In this document: one piece after another, positions 34,453-41,206 of the stretch
How the letters are laid out: each line of letters opens with the position of its first letter
How positions within the stretch are numbered: position 1 is the first letter of the stretch
Assembly (NCBI GenBank): GCA_030704225.1
Contig: CP131915.1
Coordinates: 2,046,001-2,110,000, forward strand
From: Kosakonia sp. H02
GTDB taxonomy: Bacteria; Pseudomonadota; Gammaproteobacteria; Enterobacterales; Enterobacteriaceae
Length of the DNA stretch: 64,000 bases
Direction: 5' to 3'
The notes under the pieces: generated by a model
What the model was told of the DNA's origin: nothing
Databases searched by the model: none
Seen by the model: only the letters and a program-made list of their open reading frames with translations
Position numbers and translations under genes: made by a program

Positions 34453-35739
34453 ATGAAAAACACAACATTAAAAGCAACGCTCGCAACACTTGCACTGCTG
34501 CCTGGCCTGGCGTTGGCTGCTCCCGCCGTCGCCGACAAAGCAGATAACGGTTTTATGATGATCTGCACCGCGCTGGTGCTGTTCATGACCATTCCGGGCA
34601 TTGCGCTGTTTTATGGCGGCCTGATCCGCGGTAAAAACGTGCTTTCCATGCTGACGCAGGTTGCGGTGACCTTCGCATTGGTGTGCATCCTCTGGGTGGT
34701 GTATGGCTACTCGCTGGCGTTCGGCGAGGGCAACAGTTTCTTCGGTAGTTTCAACTGGGCGATGTTGAAAAACATCGAACTGACCGCCGTGATGGGCAGC
34801 ATCTATCAATACATCCATGTCGCTTTCCAGGGCTCGTTTGCCTGCATTACCGTGGGCTTGATTGTGGGTGCGCTGGCTGAACGTATTCGCTTCTCTGCGG
34901 TATTGATTTTTGTGGTGGTGTGGCTGACGCTCTCTTATGTGCCGATTGCGCACATGGTCTGGGGCGGCGGTCTGCTGGCTGCGCACGGCGCGCTGGACTT
35001 CGCTGGCGGTACGGTTGTGCATATCAACGCCGCTGTCGCAGGCCTGGTGGGGGCATATCTGGTGGGCAAACGCGTCGGCTTTGGCAAAGAAGCGTTCAAA
35101 CCGCATAACCTGCCGATGGTCTTTACTGGTACCGCAATCCTATATGTCGGCTGGTTTGGCTTTAACGCCGGTTCTGCCGGTTCCGCTAACGAAATCGCCG
35201 CGCTGGCCTTTGTGAATACCGTTGTGGCAACCGCTGCTGCTATCCTCGCCTGGGTGTTTGGCGAGTGGGCAATGCGCGGCAAACCGTCGCTGCTGGGTGC
35301 CTGTTCCGGCGCGATTGCGGGTCTGGTCGGTATTACCCCGGCGTGTGGTTATGTGGGTGTCGGCGGCGCGCTGATTGTTGGCCTGGTGGCGGGTCTGGCG
35401 GGGTTGTGGGGTGTCACGGCGCTGAAACGTATGCTGCGCGTTGACGACCCGTGTGATGTATTCGGTGTGCACGGCGTGTGCGGGATTGTCGGCTGTATCC
35501 TGACTGGTATCTTCGCTGCGACTTCGCTGGGTGGTGTCGGCTACGCAGAAGGCGTGACCATGGGTCATCAGCTGCTGGTGCAACTGGAAAGTATCGCTGT
35601 CACTATCGTCTGGTCCGGCGTTGTGGCCTTTATCGGCTACAAACTGGCTGACATGACAGTGGGTCTGCGTGTACCGGAAGATCAAGAGCGTGAAGGCCTG
35701 GACGTCAACAGCCACGGCGAAAACGCTTACAATGCCTGA
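34453..35739 (+). CDS. amtB: Ammonium transporter AmtB
   Basis: Trimeric inner-membrane ammonium channel. The start MKNTTLKATLATLAL, after GGGATTGGAACA, gives 428 residues with a cleavable signal peptide ending ALAAP, then 11 transmembrane helices. The twin pore histidines lie in GTVVHINAAVAG and DVFGVHGVCGIVG. Co-transcribed with glnK from the sigma54 promoter. Confidence 0.98.
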   Translation: MKNTTLKATLATLALLPGLALAAPAVADKADNGFMMICTALVLFMTIPGIALFYGGLIRGKNVLSMLTQVAVTFALVCILWVVYGYSLAFGEGNSFFGSFNWAMLKNIELTAVMGSIYQYIHVAFQGSFACITVGLIVGALAERIRFSAVLIFVVVWLTLSYVPIAHMVWGGGLLAAHGALDFAGGTVVHINAAVAGLVGAYLVGKRVGFGKEAFKPHNLPMVFTGTAILYVGWFGFNAGSAGSANEIAALAFVNTVVATAAAILAWVFGEWAMRGKPSLLGACSGAIAGLVGITPACGYVGVGGALIVGLVAGLAGLWGVTALKRMLRVDDPCDVFGVHGVCGIVGCILTGIFAATSLGGVGYAEGVTMGHQLLVQLESIAVTIVWSGVVAFIGYKLADMTVGLRVPEDQEREGLDVNSHGENAYNA

Positions 35740-35766
35740 ATGAGTTAAGTTATCTCCTGAGCCTGA

Positions 35767-35799
35767 AAAAGCCTCCCGTTCTGGAGGCTTTTCTTTTTT
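35767..35799. terminator. Bidirectional terminator amtB / tesB
   Basis: AAAAGCCTCC pairs with GGAGGCTTTT around CGTTCT. A T run follows on the plus strand and an A run precedes it, so it can end both amtB and the convergent tesB. Confidence 0.9.
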
Positions 35800-35809
35800 G
35801 CATCGGCGC

Positions 35810-36670
35810 TTAATTGCGATTGCGCATCACCCCTTCCTGCACGCTGGAGGCGACCAGGATGCCGTCCTGAGTGTAGAACTCACCACGCACAAACCCGCGC
35901 GCGCTGGAGGCTGAGGTGCTTTCCACGCTGTAGAGCAGCCATTCATTCATGTTGAACGGGCGGTGGAACCACATCGAGTGGTCAATCGTTGCTACCTGCA
36001 TGCCACGCTCAAGGAACCCGACGCCGTGCGGCTGCAAAGCCACCGGCAGGAAGTTAAAGTCCGACGCGTAACCCAGCAGGTACTGATGAATGCGAAAATC
36101 GTCTTCCACTTCGCCATTGGCGCGGATCCACACCTGGCGCACCGGATCGGCAACATGGCCTTTCAGTGGGTTATGGAATTCAACCGGGCGGATCTCCAGC
36201 GGTTTATCGCTGAGGAATTTCTCTTTCACGCCGGGCGGCAGCAGGTGCGAGAGATCGCGGGCAATGTCGGTTTCCGATTTCAGTGAATCCGGCGCGGGCG
36301 CGGCGGGCATGGGTTTTTGATGCTCATAACCCGACTCCGGTGCCTGGAACGAGGCGGTCATATAAAAAATCGGTTTGCCATTCTGGATTGCCGCCACGCG
36401 ACGGGCGCTGAAACTGTTGCCATCGCGCAGCACTTCCACGTCGTAGATAATCGGTTTCTCGCTGTCGCCGGGGCGCAGGAAGTAGCTATGAAAGGAGTGA
36501 ACCAGACGGTCGGTGGGCACGGTCTCTTTGGCGGCATACAGCGCCTGGCCCACTACCTGGCCGCCAAAGACCTGGCGCAGTCCTAAATCTTCGCTCTGCC
36601 CACGAAACAGACCCTCTTCAATTTTTTCCAGATTCAATAATGCCAGCAGATTAGATAGCGCCTGACTCAT
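35810..36670 (-). CDS. tesB: Acyl-CoA thioesterase II
   Basis: Cytoplasmic double hot-dog thioesterase hydrolysing medium and long acyl-CoAs. The start MSQALSNLLALLNLEK gives 286 residues as in E. coli. The conserved GLRQVFGGQVVGQALYAA, ASDFNFLPVALQPHG (active-site Asp) and SIDHSMWFHRP-like segment (TIDHSMWFHRPF) are present. It stands alone, convergent with amtB. Confidence 0.96.
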   Translation of the reverse strand: MSQALSNLLALLNLEKIEEGLFRGQSEDLGLRQVFGGQVVGQALYAAKETVPTDRLVHSFHSYFLRPGDSEKPIIYDVEVLRDGNSFSARRVAAIQNGKPIFYMTASFQAPESGYEHQKPMPAAPAPDSLKSETDIARDLSHLLPPGVKEKFLSDKPLEIRPVEFHNPLKGHVADPVRQVWIRANGEVEDDFRIHQYLLGYASDFNFLPVALQPHGVGFLERGMQVATIDHSMWFHRPFNMNEWLLYSVESTSASSARGFVRGEFYTQDGILVASSVQEGVMRNRN

Positions 36671-36886
36671 AGATTCCCTCAAATAAATTACGGCTGACCG
36701 GGTGATTTATCGCATGAGTATAACCTGGAAAAAGGAGTGGTCCGATGGGTGCAATAATCTGAATGAAACGGTGTTTACAGGAATATATCGGGCATCTGTG
36801 CCACACTTGTTCAGGTTACGATGGTTTAGCCACACACATCTGGCAGGCGCTACGCCTGCTGGTGCATTGAAGATAAGGAGAAATCA

Positions 36887-37456
36887 ATGAAACTCGTGCA
36901 CATGTTAAGTGGTTTAGCAGTCGCGGTCGCGTTATCGGCCTGCGCCCAAAAAGGCAGCGATATTCCAACGCCTGCACCCAACCCGAATGCGCCTGCGGCA
37001 ACGAATAAAGCTGCGATTACCCAACCGAGCGTTACCGGTACGGTCTGGATCCGCCAGAAAGTGGCGCTGCCGCCTGATGCGGTATTGACCGTGACAGTTT
37101 CTGATGCTTCCCAGGCTGACGCGCCGTCGAAAGTGCTGGCGCAGAAAGCGGTTCGCACGGAAGGTAAACAGCCTCCGTACAGCTTTGTGCTGCCATTTAA
37201 CCCGGCTGACGTCCAGCCGAACGCCCGTATTCTGCTGAGTGCGGCGATCACGGTTGATAACAAAATCGTCTTTATTACCGATACGGTTAAGCCGGTTATC
37301 AACCAGGGCGGAACCAAAGTTGACCTGACGCTGGTGCCGGTACAGCAAACCGCTGTCCCGCTGCAACAGAGCAGTGGCGCGGCAACGACAGTGCCGTCGA
37401 CCTCTCCGACGCAGGTCACGCCGTCTAACGCCACACCGGCTCCGACGCAGTACTAA
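36887..37456 (+). CDS. ybaY: YscW-type lipoprotein YbaY
   Basis: A 189-residue outer-membrane lipoprotein: signal peptide with lipobox LSAC (Cys at residue 19), a Pro/Ala-rich linker, and a single YscW-like beta domain (about 40-150: VTGTVWIRQKVALPPDAVL ... FVLPFNPADVQPNARILLSA). The C-terminus is low-complexity Thr/Pro/Ser. YscW relatives are pilotins for secretins; the role of YbaY itself is unknown. RBS AAGGAGAAATCA. Confidence 0.9.
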   Translation: MKLVHMLSGLAVAVALSACAQKGSDIPTPAPNPNAPAATNKAAITQPSVTGTVWIRQKVALPPDAVLTVTVSDASQADAPSKVLAQKAVRTEGKQPPYSFVLPFNPADVQPNARILLSAAITVDNKIVFITDTVKPVINQGGTKVDLTLVPVQQTAVPLQQSSGAATTVPSTSPTQVTPSNATPAPTQY

Positions 37457-37465
37457 TGTGATAGC

Positions 37466-37490
37466 GCTCCTCTCCTGTCCGGGGAGGAGC
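37466..37490. terminator. Hairpin between ybaY and atl
   Basis: GCTCCTCTCC can pair with GGGGAGGAGC (one mismatch) between the convergent ybaY and atl. No T run is present on either side, so terminator function is tentative. Confidence 0.45.
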
Positions 37491-37492
37491 CG

Positions 37493-37804
37493 TTAATAAA
37501 TCCAGCGGTAATGTTGTAAATCAATTTGCCCACTTCCCGACACCACCACACCTTCTGCCAGCAACGCCTGACGTTGACGCTGTAAATCCGGCCCGGTCAG
37601 TGAAATGCAGCCGTGACGATTGACGACGCGATGCCACGGTAACGTGCTGCCCTCGGGTAAACGTTTGAGTACGCCGCCAACCTGCCGCGCTGCCCGCGGC
37701 GATCCGGCCAGTTTTGCTACATCGCCATAGGTGGTGACATAGCCTTCCGGTATGGCGGCAACGATTTGCCAGACCCGTTGGGGAAAAGAATCCTGAGTAT
37801 CCAT
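37493..37804 (-). CDS. atl: Alkyltransferase-like DNA repair protein Atl
   Basis: Binds O6-alkylguanine lesions without alkyl transfer and hands them to nucleotide excision repair. The active-site cysteine of true methyltransferases is replaced by Trp in the motif PWHRVV, the family hallmark. The start MDTQDSFPQRVW (103 residues) has AGGACAAGG before it; an ATG at 37885 (opening MLVSCA, as does the E. coli protein) would give 130 residues, and the choice is uncertain. The ffs promoter lies just beyond this alternative start, on the other strand. Confidence 0.88.
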   Translation of the reverse strand: MDTQDSFPQRVWQIVAAIPEGYVTTYGDVAKLAGSPRAARQVGGVLKRLPEGSTLPWHRVVNRHGCISLTGPDLQRQRQALLAEGVVVSGSGQIDLQHYRWIY

Positions 37805-37900
37805 AACCTTGTCCTGAAGAGGGAAGGGGCAGCATAAACAGCGTTTCGTCTGCTGTGAAGGGGCAATTGCGCAAGAAACCAGCATCCGTCCGGACGCGGC

Positions 37901-37929
37901 TTGCAATTGCCATGCTGGATAGGGATAAT
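37901..37929 (+). promoter_or_regulatory. sigma70 promoter of ffs
   Basis: -35 TTGCAA (37901-37906), 17-bp spacer, -10 GATAAT (37924-37929), followed by a GC-rich discriminator typical of stringently controlled stable RNA genes. Transcription would start near 37936, giving a 5' leader of about 26 bases that RNase P would remove, as in E. coli. Confidence 0.7.
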
Positions 37930-37961
37930 GCGCCAGCGCGTTGGTTATCAACGCTCTCAAT

Positions 37962-38075
37962 GGGGGCTCTGTTGGTTCTCCCGCAACACTACTCTGTTCA
38001 CCAGGTCAGGTCCGGAAGGAAGCAGCCAGGGCAGATGACGTGTGTGCCGGGATGTAGCTGGCAGGGCCCCCACCC
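37962..38075 (+). ncRNA. ffs: 4.5S RNA (signal recognition particle RNA)
   Basis: RNA of the bacterial signal recognition particle, which binds Ffh. The 114-base gene starts GGGGGCTCTGTTGG and ends GGGCCCCCACCC, so its ends pair. The apical region has the conserved CAGGTCAGGTCCGGAAGGAA core with the GGAA tetraloop. Length and core equal those of E. coli. Confidence 0.97.
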
Positions 38076-38106
38076 ATTTGTATTTCCCTCCGTTTCCCCA
38101 TAGCCC

Positions 38107-39528
38107 CTACACCACGCTGCGTTTTGGCGGCGGTTGCGTTTGATGAAGCGCCATCCACAAGGGTTTTAAGCGCAGCAGCGCATCTTCCAGCGCGGCGGAT
38201 TCCAGCGCAAAGGGAATGCGTAAGTAGCGATCAAATGCGCCAGAAAGGCCAAAGCGCGTACCGGTTCCCAAATGAATGCCGATAGATTCGGCGCGGGCAG
38301 CAAACTGTGTCGCCAGCATATCGGGCAGTTCTATCCAGTACGACAGGCCGCCTTGCGGCGTGCAAAAACGCCAGTCAGGGAAATGCTCGCGCATTAACAT
38401 GCCGCAGTGGTCACGACGCGCTTTTAGCATCGCTCTGCGCGCCGGTAAAAACGTATGGGCGTTTTCCATCAACCACTGTGTCGCCAGTTGCTCCAGCAGC
38501 GGCGAACCCAGATCGAGGGTATCGCGCGTCTGGGCGAGCGTGGCAATGGTGCGTGATGATGCGCGGATCCACCCCAAACGCAGCCCGCCCCAGAAGGTTT
38601 TCCCCGCCGAACCGAGAGTTATCACCGAACCTGGTGAATCGAATGCCGCCAGCGGCGGTGGCGGGGGATTTTCGTACCACAGATCGACCATTGTTTCATC
38701 CACCACTAATGTCGTGCGCGTGCGGGCGGCAATCGCGGCAATGGTTTCCCGCGTGGTGCTGTCCATACAACGCCCGGTAGGATTGTGAAAATCCGGCATC
38801 AGATAAGCAAGGCGCGGCGCAGTCTGCGCAAGCGTGGCGGCAAAGCCGTCGGTGTCCCAGCCCGTTTGCGGTAGCGATACACCTACCGGCCTGCACGACG
38901 CGCCCTGAATCGCGGCAACCGCCAGCGGATAAGTGGGGTGATCGACCACCACGCGATCGCCGGGGCCGGTCAACATCCGTAGCACCAGCGCCAGCCCGCT
39001 CAGCGCACCATTCACCACCATCACTTCATCGGCGCGGGTCGGCAACCCGCGGGTGGTGTAACGCGCAGCAATCGCTTCGCGCAGCGCCAGCACGCCAGTC
39101 TGGCCGTAACCGGTGTGCGATAAATAATGAGTCATTGAGGTCAGCGCATGGGTATATGCCTGATGGATTTCCGGCCCGGCGCTCAGGGCGGCGGTGGAGA
39201 GATCCAGTGACGTACCGGCCGTGCTGAGCGTTGGAATGGCACGGCTGTCCGGCAAGATCACCCGCGAACCGCTCCCGTGGCGGCTTTCGAGATAACCTTC
39301 GTCACGCAGATGCGCCAGCGCGCTGGCAACAGTCGTGCGGCTAACTTCCAGCGTTGCAGCCAGTTCCCGCTCACCCGGCAGGCGCGTATCGAGTGCCAGC
39401 CTGCCATCCAGGATCAGCAGACGCAGGGCGTCAGCAAGTTGACGCCACAGCGGCGTACGGGACGCGGTTTGCTGCCAGTGGCCTAACAGGCGCTGCAAAG
39501 ACTGGCTACCGAAGCGACGAGATGACAT
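38107..39528 (-). CDS. yczR: MocR-type regulator YczR (GntR HTH fused to aminotransferase fold)
   Basis: A 473-residue MocR regulator: N-terminal GntR winged helix (about 20-90, TRLPGERELAATLEVSRTTVASALAHLRDEGYL split across the HTH), then a fold-type I PLP aminotransferase-like domain with the PLP lysine in SAGKTFWGGLRLGW. The start MSSRRFGSQSLQ is preferred; a start 12 codons upstream would cover GTCCA operator-like repeats. It is head to head with yczE, the usual partnership. Effector and targets beyond yczE are unknown. Confidence 0.85.
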   Translation of the reverse strand: MSSRRFGSQSLQRLLGHWQQTASRTPLWRQLADALRLLILDGRLALDTRLPGERELAATLEVSRTTVASALAHLRDEGYLESRHGSGSRVILPDSRAIPTLSTAGTSLDLSTAALSAGPEIHQAYTHALTSMTHYLSHTGYGQTGVLALREAIAARYTTRGLPTRADEVMVVNGALSGLALVLRMLTGPGDRVVVDHPTYPLAVAAIQGASCRPVGVSLPQTGWDTDGFAATLAQTAPRLAYLMPDFHNPTGRCMDSTTRETIAAIAARTRTTLVVDETMVDLWYENPPPPPLAAFDSPGSVITLGSAGKTFWGGLRLGWIRASSRTIATLAQTRDTLDLGSPLLEQLATQWLMENAHTFLPARRAMLKARRDHCGMLMREHFPDWRFCTPQGGLSYWIELPDMLATQFAARAESIGIHLGTGTRFGLSGAFDRYLRIPFALESAALEDALLRLKPLWMALHQTQPPPKRSVV

Positions 39529-39533
39529 AAGCG

Positions 39534-39571
39534 GTCCACTATCTGAAAACTGGACATTAATCATAAGTCCA
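39534..39571. promoter_or_regulatory. GTCCA/TGGAC repeat cluster between yczR and yczE
   Basis: GTCCA occurs at 39534-39538 and 39567-39571 (33 bp apart, about three helical turns) with the inverted TGGAC at 39551-39555 between them, in the short divergent region. MocR proteins often bind such spaced direct and inverted repeats, so this is a candidate YczR operator. Confidence 0.45.
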
Positions 39572-39612
39572 TTTGCGGTAATGATGAAAGCCTGCCCAAC
39601 CGGAGAAGAAGA

Positions 39613-40224
39613 ATGCTACGTCGATTGCTGCAACTTTATGTGGGCTTAGCCCTGTACGGTGTTTCTACCGCGATGTTTGTCCGTGCAGATCTGGGCGCCG
39701 ATCCGTGGAACGTGTTTCATCTTGGTGTGGCGAAATTGCTGTCGTGGGATATCGGCACGGTGATGATCGTCACCGGCGCGCTGGTGTTACTCTTCTGGAT
39801 CCCGCTGCGCCAGCGGCCAGGGCTTGGCACGTTCAGCAATGTGGTGGTGATTGGTCTTGCCGCCGACGCGGCGCTGTCGGTGATCCCAACCCTTGATGCG
39901 CTGGCTGGTCGCAGTGTGTTGCTGGTGTGCGCCGTGGTGGTGAATGCCATTGCTACCGGCATGTATATTGGCGCAGGTTTTGGTGCCGGGCCGCGCGACG
40001 GGCTGATGACCGGGGTTCACGCGCGTACCGGCTGGTCGGTGCGCAGTATTCGCACGGCTATCGAGCTGTCGGTGCTGCTGATTGGCTGGCTCCTCGGCGG
40101 GACATTTGGTATCGGCACCGTGCTGTATGCGTTAACCATTGGCCCACTGATCCAGCTTTGCCTGCCGTGGTTTCGCCATAAGCCACGACTAAAGCCTGAA
40201 TCGCAAGTCAAACCCATCAGCTAG
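39613..40224 (+). CDS. yczE: YczE-like integral membrane protein
   Basis: A 203-residue protein with about five transmembrane segments and the conserved VRADLGADPWNVFHLG and GAGFGAGPRDGLMTG motifs of the YczE/YyaS/YitT family. Function is unknown. It is divergent from and probably controlled by YczR. Its ATG has GGAGAAGAAG before it. A weak terminator (40232-40260) follows. Confidence 0.85.
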   Translation: MLRRLLQLYVGLALYGVSTAMFVRADLGADPWNVFHLGVAKLLSWDIGTVMIVTGALVLLFWIPLRQRPGLGTFSNVVVIGLAADAALSVIPTLDALAGRSVLLVCAVVVNAIATGMYIGAGFGAGPRDGLMTGVHARTGWSVRSIRTAIELSVLLIGWLLGGTFGIGTVLYALTIGPLIQLCLPWFRHKPRLKPESQVKPIS

Positions 40225-40231
40225 AATGTGC

Positions 40232-40260
40232 GGCGGCCTTTCCGGCTGCCGATTATTTTT
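40232..40260 (+). terminator. Weak terminator after yczE
   Basis: GGCGGCC pairs with GGCTGCC (one G-U pair) and is followed by GATTATTTTT. Stem is short, so efficiency is uncertain. Confidence 0.5.
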
Positions 40261-40286
40261 CTCCAAATAAGTACTTTCTTATCTTT

Positions 40287-40391
40287 AATATTAATTTGTC
40301 ATTTAATTGAAATATTAATTTAATCTTTTTGTCATATTTTTAAGGCAGATTAATTGTGGGGTATTTTACGTTGTTATATTTTTGAAATATA
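40287..40391. promoter_or_regulatory. AT-rich control region of the small two-gene unit
   Basis: It contains a perfect 11-bp direct repeat AATATTAATTT (40287-40297 and 40311-40321, 24-bp period) and an inverted repeat TATATTT / AAATATA (40375-40381 and 40385-40391). The region is far richer in A and T than its surroundings, as in H-NS-bound promoters. Candidate operators for the ribbon-helix-helix protein downstream. Confidence 0.4.
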
Positions 40392-40457
40392 TTTGTGGAT
40401 CGACTTCTTAAGTTCGTGTATTAATTAGCGTGTTTATTCACACCAGAAGGGATAATC

Positions 40458-40709
40458 ATGACCAGTGCTGTATTAAACGTAAAAATTGATGAAGCGCTAA
40501 AAGAGAAACTTCGTCATTACGCCGAAGTGAACAATGATAATTTAGGTACGGCAACACAGAAACTGCTACTGCTGGCGTTCGAAGCGGTAGAAGAGGCGGG
40601 CGTATCGGAAGAAGACATTGATAATCAGCATACTGAAGAAGAGAGCACCGCTCCGTTTACGTCTAAAGAAATCAAGGCACTACGCAAACTTCTGAAGAAG
40701 AAAAAATGA
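40458..40709 (+). CDS. Small ribbon-helix-helix-like protein, unknown
   Basis: An 83-residue protein I do not recognise by name. Residues 4-45 have the ribbon-helix-helix layout: strand AVLNVKID, helix EALKEKLRHYAEVNN, turn, helix TATQKLLLLAFEAVEEA. The C-terminus is acidic then strongly basic (ALRKLLKKKK). RBS AGAAGGGATAATC. The stop overlaps the start of the next gene by four bases (ATGA), so the two are translated together. This shape would suit a small DNA-binding autoregulator or antitoxin, but that is inference. Confidence 0.7.
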   Translation: MTSAVLNVKIDEALKEKLRHYAEVNNDNLGTATQKLLLLAFEAVEEAGVSEEDIDNQHTEEESTAPFTSKEIKALRKLLKKKK

Positions 40710-40924
40710 ACCAACAACTGCTATCAACAGCCCATAGCTACTGTGAAGCCTGCGAGATGTTGCGTTCAGGCTTTGTCAAACAAGTACGTCTGGACTGGAA
40801 TATCGGCACGGATGAGTTCTTTCGCATTGCATCGGATTGGTGCGACGCTGGCGCGAAAATTAAAAAAGAAGGGAACAGCTTTATTATTTCATTAAAAGGT
40901 TTTCCAATTCCCCGCCAGCAGTAA
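40706..40924 (+). CDS. 72-residue protein of unknown function
   Basis: Translated from an ATG that overlaps the stop of the preceding ribbon-helix-helix gene (ATGA). It is rather rich in Cys and Trp for its size (Cys-Glu-Ala-Cys at 13-16 and a further Cys in SDWCDAG), with a C-terminal strand pair (KIKKEGNSFIISLKGF). No family recognised. The coupling suggests a partner protein. A strong terminator at 41028 closes the unit. Confidence 0.65.
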   Translation: MNQQLLSTAHSYCEACEMLRSGFVKQVRLDWNIGTDEFFRIASDWCDAGAKIKKEGNSFIISLKGFPIPRQQ

Positions 40925-41027
40925 TCTGTTTGTCATGAAACTTTCATTTTAATTGCAAGCAAAACTGTGATGATGGTTTGATAATAAAAAACATACCATC
41001 TCAAAACCCCATTATGGATGATGTTTG

Positions 41028-41064
41028 CGGCGAGCCACTTATGGCTCGCCGTGATTTCTTTTTT
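41028..41064 (+). terminator. Terminator of the small two-gene unit
   Basis: A perfect 9-bp stem CGGCGAGCC / GGCTCGCCG around ACTTAT, followed by TGATTTCTTTTTT. Together with the control region it defines a compact bicistronic unit. Confidence 0.85.
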
Positions 41065-41111
41065 CTGCCCAATAACCTCTCCTCGCCAGTCAAAATCACA
41101 ACGCCGCTTTC

Positions 41112-41124
41112 GTGAGGCGCTCAC
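41112..41124. promoter_or_regulatory. lac-operator-like palindrome before lacZ
   Basis: GTGAGGCGCTCAC: GTGAG and CTCAC arms separated by three bases, the same arm spacing as the natural E. coli lac O1 (GTGAG-3-ATAAC). It lies 83 bp before the lacZ ATG, just upstream of a TATACT -10 (41147-41152). A CRP reading is poorer because the TGTGA/TCACA spacing would be five, not six. Which regulator binds is unknown. Confidence 0.5.
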
Positions 41125-41146
41125 AGGCAGCGGACCGTGAACCGGG

Positions 41147-41152
41147 TATACT
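41147..41152 (+). promoter_or_regulatory. Probable lacZ -10 element
   Basis: TATACT, 55 bp before the lacZ ATG. No good -35 hexamer is visible at 16-18 bp, which suggests dependence on an activator. Confidence 0.45.
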
Positions 41153-41206
41153 GCTTAAAAACCGTCGTCGCCTGGAAAACGCGGCAATAAAACAAAAGAG
41201 GTTATT

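Noticed and set aside
40933..41124. A 63-codon minus-strand frame between the small two-gene unit and lacZ
   Set aside because: It covers the terminator hairpin and the lac-operator-like site and shows no family features.
41111..41125. CRP site reading of CGTGAGGCGCTCACA before lacZ
   Set aside because: The TGTGA-like and TCACA arms are separated by five bases, not the six needed; the 13-bp lac-type spacing fits better.
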